Part shown: piece by piece, positions 48,660 through 55,376 of the stretch
Numbering within the stretch: position 1 is the first letter of the stretch
Layout of the letters: each line of letters opens with the position of its first letter
Source: a virus
DNA length: 57,637 nt
Reading direction: 5' to 3' (one strand)
Virus record (IMG/VR): IMGVR_UViG_3300017605_000995
Span: 1 to 57,637 of that record
Made by a program: the position numbers and the translations under genes
Notes under the pieces: generated by a model
Database searches by the model: none
Told to the model about the DNA's origin: nothing
What the model saw: only the letters and a program-made list of their open reading frames with translations

Positions 48660-48727
48660 AGGGGAGATATCGGAAAGGTAGCGCGAAACATGAGGAAAAG
48701 ACGGAAGAAGTAGGGAGAAAGGTGCCT

Positions 48728-48742
48728 CATTGTGAGACAATG
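48728..48742. promoter_or_regulatory. Dyad CATTGT-GAG-ACAATG beside the cassette promoter
   Basis: Perfect 6-bp arms with a three-base centre. It lies right after a minus-strand TACAGT box (48748-48743), where it would overlap the transcription start of the cassette and so act as an operator. Confidence 0.55.
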
Positions 48743-48796
48743 CACTGTAACGCCCATACCAAGGGAGCTATAGAAGCGCGCACGTCTAGCGGTCGA

Positions 48797-48811
48797 CTGC
48801 CATTTTGGCAG
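48797..48811. promoter_or_regulatory. Dyad CTGCCA-TTT-TGGCAG, twin of a site beyond the cassette
   Basis: Same half-sites as ACTGCCA-AAA-TGGCAGT at 43528-43544. The pair brackets the 22-gene cassette, so one protein could bind both ends. Confidence 0.65.
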
Positions 48812-48848
48812 GTCGTGCGTTTCGTTGGATGCTGTCGTCAGGAACCTA

Positions 48849-49094
48849 CCATACCATGGGCCATACAACACTACAACATAACAACGTCTAGTCTAATGAG
48901 GGGATAGGGAAAGGCCAGTATGGAGGCTAGTATAGGGGCTGCGTACTGGCGGGGCCGCTTTTTTGTCGTTTCCGATGTATCCCCCATGGTATGGTCATTG
49001 TGCGACTAACAAAAGTGCGTGTCCCCCATGGTATGGGCTAGTGTGCTATATCCCCCATGGTATGGGCTAGTGTGCTATATCCCCCATGGTATGG
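48849..49094. repeat. Five CCCAT-GGT-ATGGG-type dyads (operators or initiator sites)
   Basis: CCCCCATGGTATGG occurs at 48981, 49023, 49052 and 49081, the last three 29 bases apart, and an inverted copy CCATACCATGGG at 48849-48860. Three copies contain the full CCCAT-GGT-ATGGG dyad. The 29-base unit includes GTGCTATAT, a good -10 box. The last copy covers the ATG of the HTH gene at 49086. Confidence 0.85.
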
Positions 49095-49682
49095 GATGTC
49101 TCAAAGTGGGACGAGGTGGCTACGTCCCGCTTTGAGAAAAAATATACCTCTGGTGCCCTCGCCAAAATTTTCGCCAAACCGTATATCACAACTTTCCTGA
49201 GAAACTTCCATCCTGCTCCTCGTGCATGTGCTACCTTTCTGCATATGGCACGTTCCCGCAACTGGTCGATCGAGGACACGCTCGAAGTCCTCATCCGTCA
49301 CTCCACCTTCCACCAGAGCTACGCCGAGATCGCCCGAGCGATGTCGAGGCTCTCCTACCAACAGGTCCGCAACTTCCTCTTGGAGAATCAGCTCCAAGAA
49401 AACCCGCCTGCCGAGTGGCAGCAGAAGATGCAGGCAGAAATCACCGATCGGATCAGGGGTGAAATCGCGCAGAATATCGTCGATTCCGTCTCCACCGGAC
49501 AGGCCCCGGTAAAACCACCCCGCCGAAGAGTATTTGTAGTGCTCCCACCGGAGCTTCGAATCTCTTACAACGAGGAGGTCGAGGGCTGCATCCGCGAAGT
49601 GAAGAAGGCAGCGGCCCAATTTGGGCTTTCGGCGCGAAGGTTTTTGCACGATTGCATCACCCATCCGGATTCCGTGGGGTAA
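49086..49682 (+). CDS. HTH-like regulator, probably leaderless and autoregulated
   Basis: 198 aa. The segment SYAEIARAMSRLSYQQVRNF (residues about 79-98) fits a helix-turn-helix, preceded by WSIEDTLEVLIRHSTFH. The remainder is helical with a basic middle (KPPRRRVFVVLPPELRISYN). The ATG at 49086 is inside the fourth CCCAT-GGT-ATGGG repeat and only five bases after CTATAT, so the mRNA would start at or next to the ATG. A protein bound at its own start would shut itself off, like a phage repressor. No match to a named repressor family. Confidence 0.68.
   Translation: MVWDVSKWDEVATSRFEKKYTSGALAKIFAKPYITTFLRNFHPAPRACATFLHMARSRNWSIEDTLEVLIRHSTFHQSYAEIARAMSRLSYQQVRNFLLENQLQENPPAEWQQKMQAEITDRIRGEIAQNIVDSVSTGQAPVKPPRRRVFVVLPPELRISYNEEVEGCIREVKKAAAQFGLSARRFLHDCITHPDSVG
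49100..49136 (+). promoter_or_regulatory. 14-bp hairpin within the first codons of the HTH gene
   Basis: CTCAAAGTGGGACG and CGTCCCGCTTTGAG pair over 14 bp with one G-U in RNA and a 9-base loop, followed by six A's. It lies 14 bases after the ATG, where it could slow or control a leaderless start. Confidence 0.65.
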
Positions 49683-49694
49683 GCTCCCTCAGTC

Positions 49695-50021
49695 ATGAAA
49701 CCCCCACAAATCACCGTCCATAGGTGGCCCCTGACCCAAGGCATCATGGTCCAGGCCACCGCGGAGGCGTTCGTCGAGAACCAGCTCCGTCCCTTCATCA
49801 CCAAGCGGCCTCGCCCATCGAGAACCAAACTCGATCGGCAGCTCTGGGAACTGGTCGGACTCGCGATCGGTATTCGGACCTCCGAGGCGATCACGGAAGC
49901 GGTCGGTTGGGTGAAGGACACCCTCGGTTCCCTCATCGGTCACCGCACCTCCTGGGCCAGCGCCCGTCCCGCCCTCATGACAGACGTCATCATCCTCGTC
50001 AACCGTCTCAGCCACCAATGA
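49695..50021 (+). CDS. Hypothetical helical protein
   Basis: 108 aa. The ATG at 49695 is nine bases after a TAAGCT box. Basic start (MKPPQITVHRWPLTQGIMVQ) and helical rest (IRTSEAITEAVGWVKDTLGS). Overlaps the next gene by four bases. Unknown. Confidence 0.55.
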   Translation: MKPPQITVHRWPLTQGIMVQATAEAFVENQLRPFITKRPRPSRTKLDRQLWELVGLAIGIRTSEAITEAVGWVKDTLGSLIGHRTSWASARPALMTDVIILVNRLSHQ

Positions 50022-50209
50022 AATCCCTCGTCCTCCTCCAGCGTAACTGGGTCTGTCTGACCCTCAACCTCCTCCACTTCAGTCTCGGGTTCAACTTCTC
50101 GACCATCGATATCCCTCGTGGTCGGCGGTTGAAACTCGTCTCCCTGATGGTCCCCTTCTGGACCCTCACCTTCTCGTGGGTGCCCCGCCCGCGACTCGTC
50201 CTCAAGTGA
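50018..50209 (+). CDS. Small membrane-like protein
   Basis: 63 aa (MKSLVLLQRNWVCLTLNLLH). Hydrophobic, basic and aromatic, with a possible helix in residues 5-25 and a second in 47-57 (LVSLMVPFWTLTFSW). Overlaps both neighbours (ATGA, GTGA). Confidence 0.52.
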   Translation: MKSLVLLQRNWVCLTLNLLHFSLGFNFSTIDIPRGRRLKLVSLMVPFWTLTFSWVPRPRLVLK

Positions 50210-50409
50210 TCCCTCCCCCTCCACCCACCGTCTTCTACCTCTCCAACACCGACAAGATCCGTCTGCTGGCGGTGCTCCAGACCGAGCGAGACTTCTTCTG
50301 GTCGTGCTACGACCGAGCCAAGAAGAAGGTGTCGCAGGATATCTACTTCGCGAAACTCACCCAGATCCAAGAACAGATCACCTCCCTCCTCACCTACCTC
50401 AACCAATGA
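50206..50409 (+). CDS. Small hypothetical protein
   Basis: 67 aa, GTG start at 50206 (GTGATC). A Pro-rich start is followed by a helical domain (DKIRLLAVLQTERDFFWSCY; KLTQIQEQITSLLTYLNQ). Overlaps the next gene. Unknown. Confidence 0.5.
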   Translation: MIPPPPPTVFYLSNTDKIRLLAVLQTERDFFWSCYDRAKKKVSQDIYFAKLTQIQEQITSLLTYLNQ

Positions 50410-50786
50410 GAGCCAAGAAAGCCAAAGCCCTGCGTCGTGCTGCCCGCAAAATCGCGGAGCAGTTTCCCGATGTCCACTCGAAGGACACCTACCAGAACAT
50501 CGTCCGCGAACTCATCGAGAAGCGGACCGTGAAGATCCCAGATCGATTCCTCGCCAAGCTGGGGCGACTCTTCACCCGGAAGAAGTTCGTCCCCCAGACG
50601 AAGGAAATCGAGGTCGTCAAGAAGCGGTCCTACCAGACCGTCCTTGCCTCGGGCCCGAAGTTCATCCTTCGCCGCCTGAAGGCAGCCGTCCGCCGGCAGG
50701 ATCTCGTCATCCTCCCGAACGGTCAACTCCAAACCAACCCCGTCGACCCTCTCCAACACGTCCAGAAGATCGTAGCCAAGCTGTGA
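50406..50786 (+). CDS. Small basic hypothetical protein
   Basis: 126 aa from ATG 50406, very Lys/Arg-rich (MRAKKAKALRRAARKIAEQF; KFILRRLKAAVRRQDLVILP). It could bind RNA or DNA. It is followed by two membrane peptides in GTGA/ATGA overlap. Unknown. Confidence 0.55.
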   Translation: MRAKKAKALRRAARKIAEQFPDVHSKDTYQNIVRELIEKRTVKIPDRFLAKLGRLFTRKKFVPQTKEIEVVKKRSYQTVLASGPKFILRRLKAAVRRQDLVILPNGQLQTNPVDPLQHVQKIVAKL

Positions 50787-50947
50787 AAACCCCCACTCTC
50801 TACCGCCCCGCTCCCCCGGCCCGCTCCAGATCCCGTCGGCGTCCCCAGACGTCGGACGGTCTGGGGTGGGTCATCCCCACCATCCTCCTGTCCCTGCTGG
50901 CCTTCTGGGTCGGCCTGGGCCTGCTGACCTCCCACATGATGAGATGA
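50783..50947 (+). CDS. Small single-span membrane protein
   Basis: 54 aa, GTG start at 50783. A basic N-terminus (RSRSRRRPQTSD) is followed by one hydrophobic helix (GWVIPTILLSLLAFWVGLGL). This topology is common in pinholin-like or regulatory peptides. No known family. Confidence 0.55.
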   Translation: MKTPTLYRPAPPARSRSRRRPQTSDGLGWVIPTILLSLLAFWVGLGLLTSHMMR

Positions 50948-51057
50948 TCGGACAAGACCTGGGCCTGCTACTGATCTGGGCAGTAGTGGTGTCCATCATC
51001 GTCTGGAGCCCAGTTCCCAAATCTGACAACCCCCGCAACCGACACTTCTGGAAATAG
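50944..51057 (+). CDS. 37-residue membrane peptide
   Basis: 37 aa, ATG 50944 overlapping the previous stop. One hydrophobic helix (LGLLLIWAVVVSIIVWSPV) and a basic tail. Ends directly before the next gene. Too short for most gene calls. Confidence 0.5.
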   Translation: MIGQDLGLLLIWAVVVSIIVWSPVPKSDNPRNRHFWK

Positions 51058-51058
51058 A

Positions 51059-51430
51059 ATGCCCTACATCTCCCGAGAAGACCGCGAAGTCCTCCAGGAC
51101 TTCACTCACACCCCCGCCAACGCGGGACAGCTCAACTTCCTCGTCACCACTCTGGTCGACGACTACATCTCCGCTCGCGGACTCTCCTACACCGTCCTCA
51201 ACGAGGCCATCGGCGTCCTGGAGTGCGCGAAGCTGGAACTCTACCGCCGCCTCGCCGCGCCCTACGAGACGATCAAGATGGCGCAGAACGGCGACGTCTA
51301 CAAGACCCAGGTCCCGGGATTCACGAAACCTCTGACTCCCTATCAGAGGATCCCGCCGCGGGAGACTCCGCCCGCGAATCAGCCACCTCCGCCTCCCGCC
51401 CCAGAATCCGAAGCCAGCCCGCCGAAGTAA
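51059..51430 (+). CDS. DUF6899-like conserved phage protein
   Basis: 123 aa (MPYISREDREVLQDFTHTPA). It has the conserved pattern ISREDR ... GQLNFLVTTLVDDYI ... GLSYTVLNEAIGVLECAKLE ... YRR ... GDVY, recurring in many phages as a small unassigned protein. A Pro-rich C-terminus follows. It overlaps the divergent/antisense gene (51321-51722) over 110 bases at its 3' end. Confidence 0.72.
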   Translation: MPYISREDREVLQDFTHTPANAGQLNFLVTTLVDDYISARGLSYTVLNEAIGVLECAKLELYRRLAAPYETIKMAQNGDVYKTQVPGFTKPLTPYQRIPPRETPPANQPPPPPAPESEASPPK

Positions 51431-51722
51431 TCTTCGCCCCGAGCACGAAGAACTCCCCGCCCTGAAATTGGAGCGGCCAGAAGACCACTCCTTCCAGGGC
51501 GAGCCTCTCAGCGATCCGGGCCTCCAGCCTCTCCGAGAACTTCGGATCGATGGCTAGATCAGCCCATGAGACCAATTCCCCGTCGGCCCAACCCGACGGC
51601 CCCTGCTGGACGAACGTGACATCCTTCAGCAGCAACGCCTGGGCGTGACCGACCCGGCGCCCGTCGGCGGCCTGAACAGTCCATCTGTGGCGGTTATGGT
51701 CCCTATTGATCCGGACTCGCAT
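51321..51722 (-). CDS. Small hypothetical protein divergent from the terminase unit
   Basis: 133 aa (MRVRINRDHNRHRWTVQAAD). Beta-rich N-terminus and a helical middle (FSERLEARIAERLALEGVVF). Its own promoter box TAGCAT (51734-51729) is six bases before the ATG in the shared palindrome, which strongly supports the gene. It ends antisense to the DUF6899-like gene. No family recognised. Confidence 0.62.
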   Translation of the reverse strand: MRVRINRDHNRHRWTVQAADGRRVGHAQALLLKDVTFVQQGPSGWADGELVSWADLAIDPKFSERLEARIAERLALEGVVFWPLQFQGGEFFVLGAKITSAGWLRILGREAEVADSRAESPAAGSSDRESEVS

Positions 51723-51739
51723 GGTAGAATGCTACCATG
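51720..51739. promoter_or_regulatory. 20-bp palindrome with two divergent leaderless promoters
   Basis: CATGGTAG-AATG-CTACCATG. Plus strand: TAGAAT (51725-51730), six bases, ATG 51737. Minus strand: TAGCAT (51734-51729), six bases, ATG 51722. Both start codons are the palindrome ends, so the element is simultaneously an operator-like dyad, two -10 boxes and two start codons. Confidence 0.82.
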
Positions 51740-52318
51740 CTCCCCCCGGACAGTTACTTCGCCGACCCTGACTTCCAGCGGGTCGAGCCCTACTTTCACG
51801 ACTGGGTGGCCCAAGGCCAGGGCCGGAACGCGGCCTGGGTCGCCGGCCGCGCCGGCCTCCCCATCGCCACCGTCGGCCGCGCCATGGTCGCCGGAATGTG
51901 GCTCCAGCGGCTCCGGGCGATCGACAAGGATGCGGCCACGCTGACCCACAAGAAGCTCGTGGGCGACGTCTCAGGGCTCAACGAGGCCGACGTGGCCATC
52001 TTGTCCGAGGCGATCGACCTCGCCTGGGCGAAGCTCAAGGCCGCGATCGAGGCCGATCAGGTCCCGCCGGCCCTACTCTGGAAGATCGTGGACTCGGGCA
52101 TCGAGACTCGCGCGGAGCGGCTGGGCATGGGCCAGGGAGGGGAAGGTGACATCGTCCGACGGATGCAGAAGGTGCTGGAGGCAGCCAGCTCGCAGGAGGC
52201 CAAGCCCTTTGTGCTGGACCCTCTGAAGCTGGAGTCACCGCCGGATCTGCCGGCGATGCCTGGGATGACGAGCGATGAAGACGCACCACCCGAGGAAGGC
52301 GATGGTCAGGACGATTGA
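51737..52318 (+). CDS. Terminase small subunit (putative)
   Basis: 193 aa. A HTH-like N-terminal region (YFHDWVAQGQGRNAAWVAGR, then AGLPIATVGRAMVAGMW) and helical oligomerisation segment (LNEADVAILSEAIDLAWAKL) fit a DNA-recognising small subunit. It is immediately upstream of, and overlaps, the large subunit. Start is fixed by the TAGAAT box six bases upstream. The acidic C-terminus would interact with the motor. Family match is by context. Confidence 0.72.
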   Translation: MLPPDSYFADPDFQRVEPYFHDWVAQGQGRNAAWVAGRAGLPIATVGRAMVAGMWLQRLRAIDKDAATLTHKKLVGDVSGLNEADVAILSEAIDLAWAKLKAAIEADQVPPALLWKIVDSGIETRAERLGMGQGGEGDIVRRMQKVLEAASSQEAKPFVLDPLKLESPPDLPAMPGMTSDEDAPPEEGDGQDD

Positions 52319-53834
52319 TAAAAGGGCTCTCTTCAAGCAGCTCAACTATATCCCCCATCCGGGACAGGAGCAAATTCATGCCGCGCTTTCGATGCCCGGC
52401 ATCGACTATGTTCTCGGGCTCTGCGGCACGCGCTTCGGCAAGACCTGGGCAGCGGCCTACGAGATGGTCTACCACGCGATGCTCCCGCGCGCCGAGTTCC
52501 TCGGCTGGTGTGTGGCCCCGCAGCGAGCACTCGCCGACATCGTTTTCGATCAGGTCAGTCGCCTGATCCACGAGATCCATGGCAACAACGTCCGCTTCGA
52601 CCGGAACGAAGGTATCCTCGAATTCAAGAACTTCGGCGGCGGGCGCTCGCGCGTGATGCGGAAGTCCTGTGACGGCGCGGAGGGCAAGGGCAAGCTGGCC
52701 GGTGCGGGCGTCGACTTCATGGTGATCGACGAGGCCAGCTCCCCGACGATCAAGGACGCCATCTGGGTGTCGGAGTTGAGCACGCGCCTGAACGCGGGCT
52801 CGAAGCTGCTCGCGATCTCCACTCCCCGCGGCCAGCGCGGCTGGTTCATCCACCTCTACCGGCAGGCGCAGCGGGCCGGGTCATCGAATCGCACTATCGC
52901 GATCAACCTTCCGAGCTGGACGAACACCTACCGCTTCCCGGGCGGGTGGGAGAACGAGGAAATTCAGGCGCACTACCACCGCAAACCCCTGCGCGACTTC
53001 TTGCAGGAATACGGCGCGAAGCCGATGTCCGCCGAGGGCGCCTTCTTCGATCCAGAGATCGTCGACCCGAACTGCGTCATCGAAGAGTGGGAGGAGCCGA
53101 TCGCCGCCGGGGAATATGCATCGGGCCTCGACCTCGGCCTGAAGCGCGACAGCTCGATCCACACGATCGTGCGGGCGCCGCTCGGCTTCAAGAATTCCGA
53201 CCCCGCGGCGAAGGTCGTCTTCGTGCGGCGGATGCATCGCATGCCGGTGGAGGAGCAGCTCGAACTCGTTCTCCGGGACCAGGAGCGCTACGGAATTCAG
53301 AGCATCTACACGGACGGCACCGGGATCGGCGAACCGATCATCCAGCAGGCGAAGAACATGGGCATCTACGTGCGCTCAGTGGTCTTCACGAACGCCAGCA
53401 AGATGAAGATGCTCACGAACCTCTGGGGCCTGCTCCAGCAAGGGAAGCTGCGGCTGCCGAGCGCGCAGCTCTGCCCGACGCTGCGCGATCAGCTCCTGAC
53501 GTTCGCCTGGGCGAAGAACGGGAAAACCGCGAGCGCCCCGGACGGCTTCCACGACGACTACGTCTGCTCCCTCGCGCTCGCGGGCAAGTTCTTCCCGGCG
53601 ATCATGTCGGTCGGGGAGGGCCAGAGCTTCCACGTCAACAAGCCCCAGGGCGAGCGCCCCGCGCCGCCGAAGACCCAACCGAAGCCCGAGGAGCCGATGT
53701 TGAAGGTCCGCTCGATCAAGACGGTGAAGACCGAGGAAGAGGTCCGGGCCTTCACGACGGGCCGACCGCGGCGTCAGGAGGGCGGCGGCGGGAAACTTCG
53801 CTGGGGCAATGACGTAGTCGGCGGCGGGTGGTAG
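52302..53834 (+). CDS. terL: Terminase large subunit
   Basis: 510 aa from ATG 52302 (ribosome site GAGGAAGG); an in-frame ATG at 52275 would add nine residues. It is the packaging ATPase and nuclease. Walker A is GTRFGKT (about residue 42-48), Walker B FMVIDEAS (about 145) and the coupling motif STPRGQ. The nuclease domain has GLDLGLKRD, followed by TDGTGIGEP and FHDDYV. The Pro/Lys-rich end (PAPPKTQPKPEEP) is a disordered tail. Overlaps the small subunit by 17 bases. Confidence 0.93.
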   Translation: MVRTIDKRALFKQLNYIPHPGQEQIHAALSMPGIDYVLGLCGTRFGKTWAAAYEMVYHAMLPRAEFLGWCVAPQRALADIVFDQVSRLIHEIHGNNVRFDRNEGILEFKNFGGGRSRVMRKSCDGAEGKGKLAGAGVDFMVIDEASSPTIKDAIWVSELSTRLNAGSKLLAISTPRGQRGWFIHLYRQAQRAGSSNRTIAINLPSWTNTYRFPGGWENEEIQAHYHRKPLRDFLQEYGAKPMSAEGAFFDPEIVDPNCVIEEWEEPIAAGEYASGLDLGLKRDSSIHTIVRAPLGFKNSDPAAKVVFVRRMHRMPVEEQLELVLRDQERYGIQSIYTDGTGIGEPIIQQAKNMGIYVRSVVFTNASKMKMLTNLWGLLQQGKLRLPSAQLCPTLRDQLLTFAWAKNGKTASAPDGFHDDYVCSLALAGKFFPAIMSVGEGQSFHVNKPQGERPAPPKTQPKPEEPMLKVRSIKTVKTEEEVRAFTTGRPRRQEGGGGKLRWGNDVVGGGW

Positions 53835-53837
53835 ACT
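53832..53837 (+). promoter_or_regulatory. Leaderless-type promoter box before the lipoprotein gene
   Basis: TAGACT overlaps the terminase stop codon and lies seven bases before the ATG at 53845. Confidence 0.5.
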
Positions 53838-53844
53838 TCCCATC

Positions 53845-54204
53845 ATGAAGACCTTGCTCCCACTTCTGTTCCTCTTGTCTGGCTGCGGCTACCTCCAGGG
53901 GCTGGAGCAGAACAAGAAGCTCGACGTCGTCACCCAGGCCCTCCAGGACGTGGACGCGGAGCTGGAGACCCTGAAGCGGATCCAGGCCGAAGCACGCGCG
54001 AAGGCGGACCAGGACGGGGACGGCAAACTCTCGGGCCTGGAGAAGGTCAACTACCTGAGTCTGGTGCTTGCCGGGCTCACGGCAGAGGCCGGCCGCCGCA
54101 AGGCGAAGGCCCTCGACGAGAAGCACAAGGACTCCGCCGAGCACCGCCAAGACCTGGAGTTGCAACTCGCGACGCTGAAGGCGAAGCTCGATGCGAAAGC
54201 GTAA
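53845..54204 (+). CDS. Lipoprotein with EF-hand-like loop
   Basis: 119 aa. Signal peptide of about 14 residues ending in the lipobox LLSGCG (lipid at Cys14). It holds a long helix and a calcium-loop sequence DQDGDGKLSGLE (about residue 55), as in EF-hand and dockerin loops. A second helix (EHRQDLELQLATLKAKL) follows. In Gram-negative phages such a lipoprotein can be an outer-membrane spanin partner or an exclusion factor. Function is not proved. Confidence 0.72.
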   Translation: MKTLLPLLFLLSGCGYLQGLEQNKKLDVVTQALQDVDAELETLKRIQAEARAKADQDGDGKLSGLEKVNYLSLVLAGLTAEAGRRKAKALDEKHKDSAEHRQDLELQLATLKAKLDAKA

Positions 54205-54367
54205 GGGCATCGCGGCCCTGGCGCTCCTACTCTGCGGAGGCTGCGCACAGATGATGCCGAACACGGCAGCGGCCATCGCTCCGGCCACCCTCAATGATCT
54301 TTTTGTGGGTCTCGGGGCAGACGTTGAACAACTCGTCAGCTTTTTGTTGATGTTCCTGGGGATCTGA
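54191..54367 (+). CDS. Small lipoprotein or membrane peptide
   Basis: 58 aa, overlapping the previous gene by 14 bases. The start MRKRKGIAALALLLCGGC resembles a lipoprotein signal (Cys at the end of a hydrophobic core), with a less ideal lipobox. A C-terminal hydrophobic stretch (VSFLLMFLGI) ends the protein. The pair of adjacent lipoproteins suits a spanin-like lysis cassette. Not previously called by length-limited methods. Confidence 0.55.
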   Translation: MRKRKGIAALALLLCGGCAQMMPNTAAAIAPATLNDLFVGLGADVEQLVSFLLMFLGI

Positions 54368-54567
54368 TGTTCAACTTGCTCAGTGACCTTCTGTCGGTGC
54401 CCTTGCGGCTGTGTCAGATCCCGGCCGATCTCATTGCCGAGGCAGCCAGCACGATCGACCCGAACGACGACGCGGCCATCCGTTCCACGGCCCGCCAACT
54501 CGCGAACGTCTACAACCTTCCATTCCAAGCCACCGAGCACGCCCTGCGGCGGGCGTTGAGGAGCTGA
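54367..54567 (+). CDS. Small helical protein
   Basis: 66 aa (MFNLLSDLLSVPLRLCQIPA), start overlapping the previous stop (TGATG). Amphipathic helix at the start and an acidic-polar rest. Lies between the lipoproteins and the XhlA-like protein, so lysis-linked role is possible. Unknown. Confidence 0.55.
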   Translation: MFNLLSDLLSVPLRLCQIPADLIAEAASTIDPNDDAAIRSTARQLANVYNLPFQATEHALRRALRS

Positions 54568-54570
54568 CCG

Positions 54571-54807
54571 ATGAGTCTTCAAGTGCAACTCGCCGAACTT
54601 CGGACGCTCCTGGCTGGCGTGGCCGACGACGTCAAGGAAATCAAGACCGACCTCAAGGAGGGCGCGACGGTGATGAGCGACCACAACCTCCGCATCGACC
54701 GGCTGGAGCAGAAGCAGAAGGCCCGGTCGAAGCTGTTCTGGGCCGCCGCGACGTCCTGGGTCGGACTCGCCGCAGCCGGGATCTGGGATCGACTGACACG
54801 GCGGTGA
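54571..54807 (+). CDS. XhlA-like membrane protein (holin-associated)
   Basis: 78 aa. Residues 20-55 form a coiled coil (DDVKEIKTDLKEGATVMSDH; RIDRLEQKQKARSK), and one transmembrane helix lies at the end (LFWAAATSWVGLAAAGIW). This is the layout of XhlA/hemolysin-type phage proteins that help a holin. It is the only recognisable lysis-type protein here. Confidence 0.62.
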   Translation: MSLQVQLAELRTLLAGVADDVKEIKTDLKEGATVMSDHNLRIDRLEQKQKARSKLFWAAATSWVGLAAAGIWDRLTRR

Positions 54808-54810
54808 GCC

Positions 54811-55362
54811 GTGTTCGGCCGCAAGTGGAACCTGGACGATTACCGGGGGGATATCCTCCTGTTCTGCGCCCTGCTCGGGGCGCGAGAGTGGACTCCTAGC
54901 CCGAAGGCTCTGGCCTTCCTGCGCGGGGTGCAGCGCAACTACCGCCGGGTGGGGCTCGCAGACGCCCCCGACGGCTACCGCGCGCTCGCAGCCGCCTGCA
55001 TCTGGCGAGCCTGCTGCTGCCCCGGCCACATTCAGTTCGTGGCAGCAGGGTCCACGAAAAACGGAAAAAGTTGGGTCCGTTTCCTGAAGACGGTCGCGAG
55101 CGAGAGTGTGGACATGATCCGAGAGAAGCTGCTGTTCGCGGATGACGACAGCTCGATCATGACTCCCTACTCGGACGAGCCCGTGCTCGCCGTCCTGGGC
55201 CCCGAGCATCTCGTCGGCTTCTCCAAGATCCGCAACGGGCGCCCGACCGTTCTGGCAGTGCCGAACGTCGACTGGGTGCCGCTTGAACAGATGGGGCCGC
55301 TGGCGTCTTTTGTCTCAGGACAGGACGATCAGTGGCTTGTTCTCTCTCCTTCGAAAAAGTAG
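54811..55362 (+). CDS. Hypothetical protein
   Basis: 183 aa, GTG start at 54811. Helical first half with a Cys-rich segment (ACIWRACCCPGHIQF) and a beta-rich second half (EPVLAVLGPEHLVGFSKIRN; VLAVPNVDWVPLEQMG). I do not recognise an endolysin or any enzyme motif. It sits between the XhlA-like and phosphoesterase genes, a usual place for lysis genes. Confidence 0.6.
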   Translation: MFGRKWNLDDYRGDILLFCALLGAREWTPSPKALAFLRGVQRNYRRVGLADAPDGYRALAAACIWRACCCPGHIQFVAAGSTKNGKSWVRFLKTVASESVDMIREKLLFADDDSSIMTPYSDEPVLAVLGPEHLVGFSKIRNGRPTVLAVPNVDWVPLEQMGPLASFVSGQDDQWLVLSPSKK

Positions 55363-55364
55363 GC

Positions 55365-55370
55365 TACACT
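55365..55370 (+). promoter_or_regulatory. Leaderless-type promoter box before the phosphoesterase gene
   Basis: TACACT is six bases before the ATG at 55377, and directly after the previous stop codon (55360-55362). It decides the start codon: an in-frame GTG at 55332 would place the box in coding sequence. Confidence 0.6.
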
Positions 55371-55376
55371 CTCAAC

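Larger units (their letters stand above)
48660..49085. other. Gene-free control region between cassette and HTH gene (about 425 bp)
   Basis: Contains a minus-strand TACAGT box (48748-48743), the dyads listed separately, a T-run (48959-48964), several TATAT boxes and the repeated CCCAT-GGT-ATGGG sites. A short plus-strand frame (48722-48907) is not convincing as a gene. Confidence 0.6.

Noticed and set aside
48722-48907. 61-codon plus-strand frame in the control region
   Set aside because: No ribosome site or promoter fit, and it covers several operator-like dyads.
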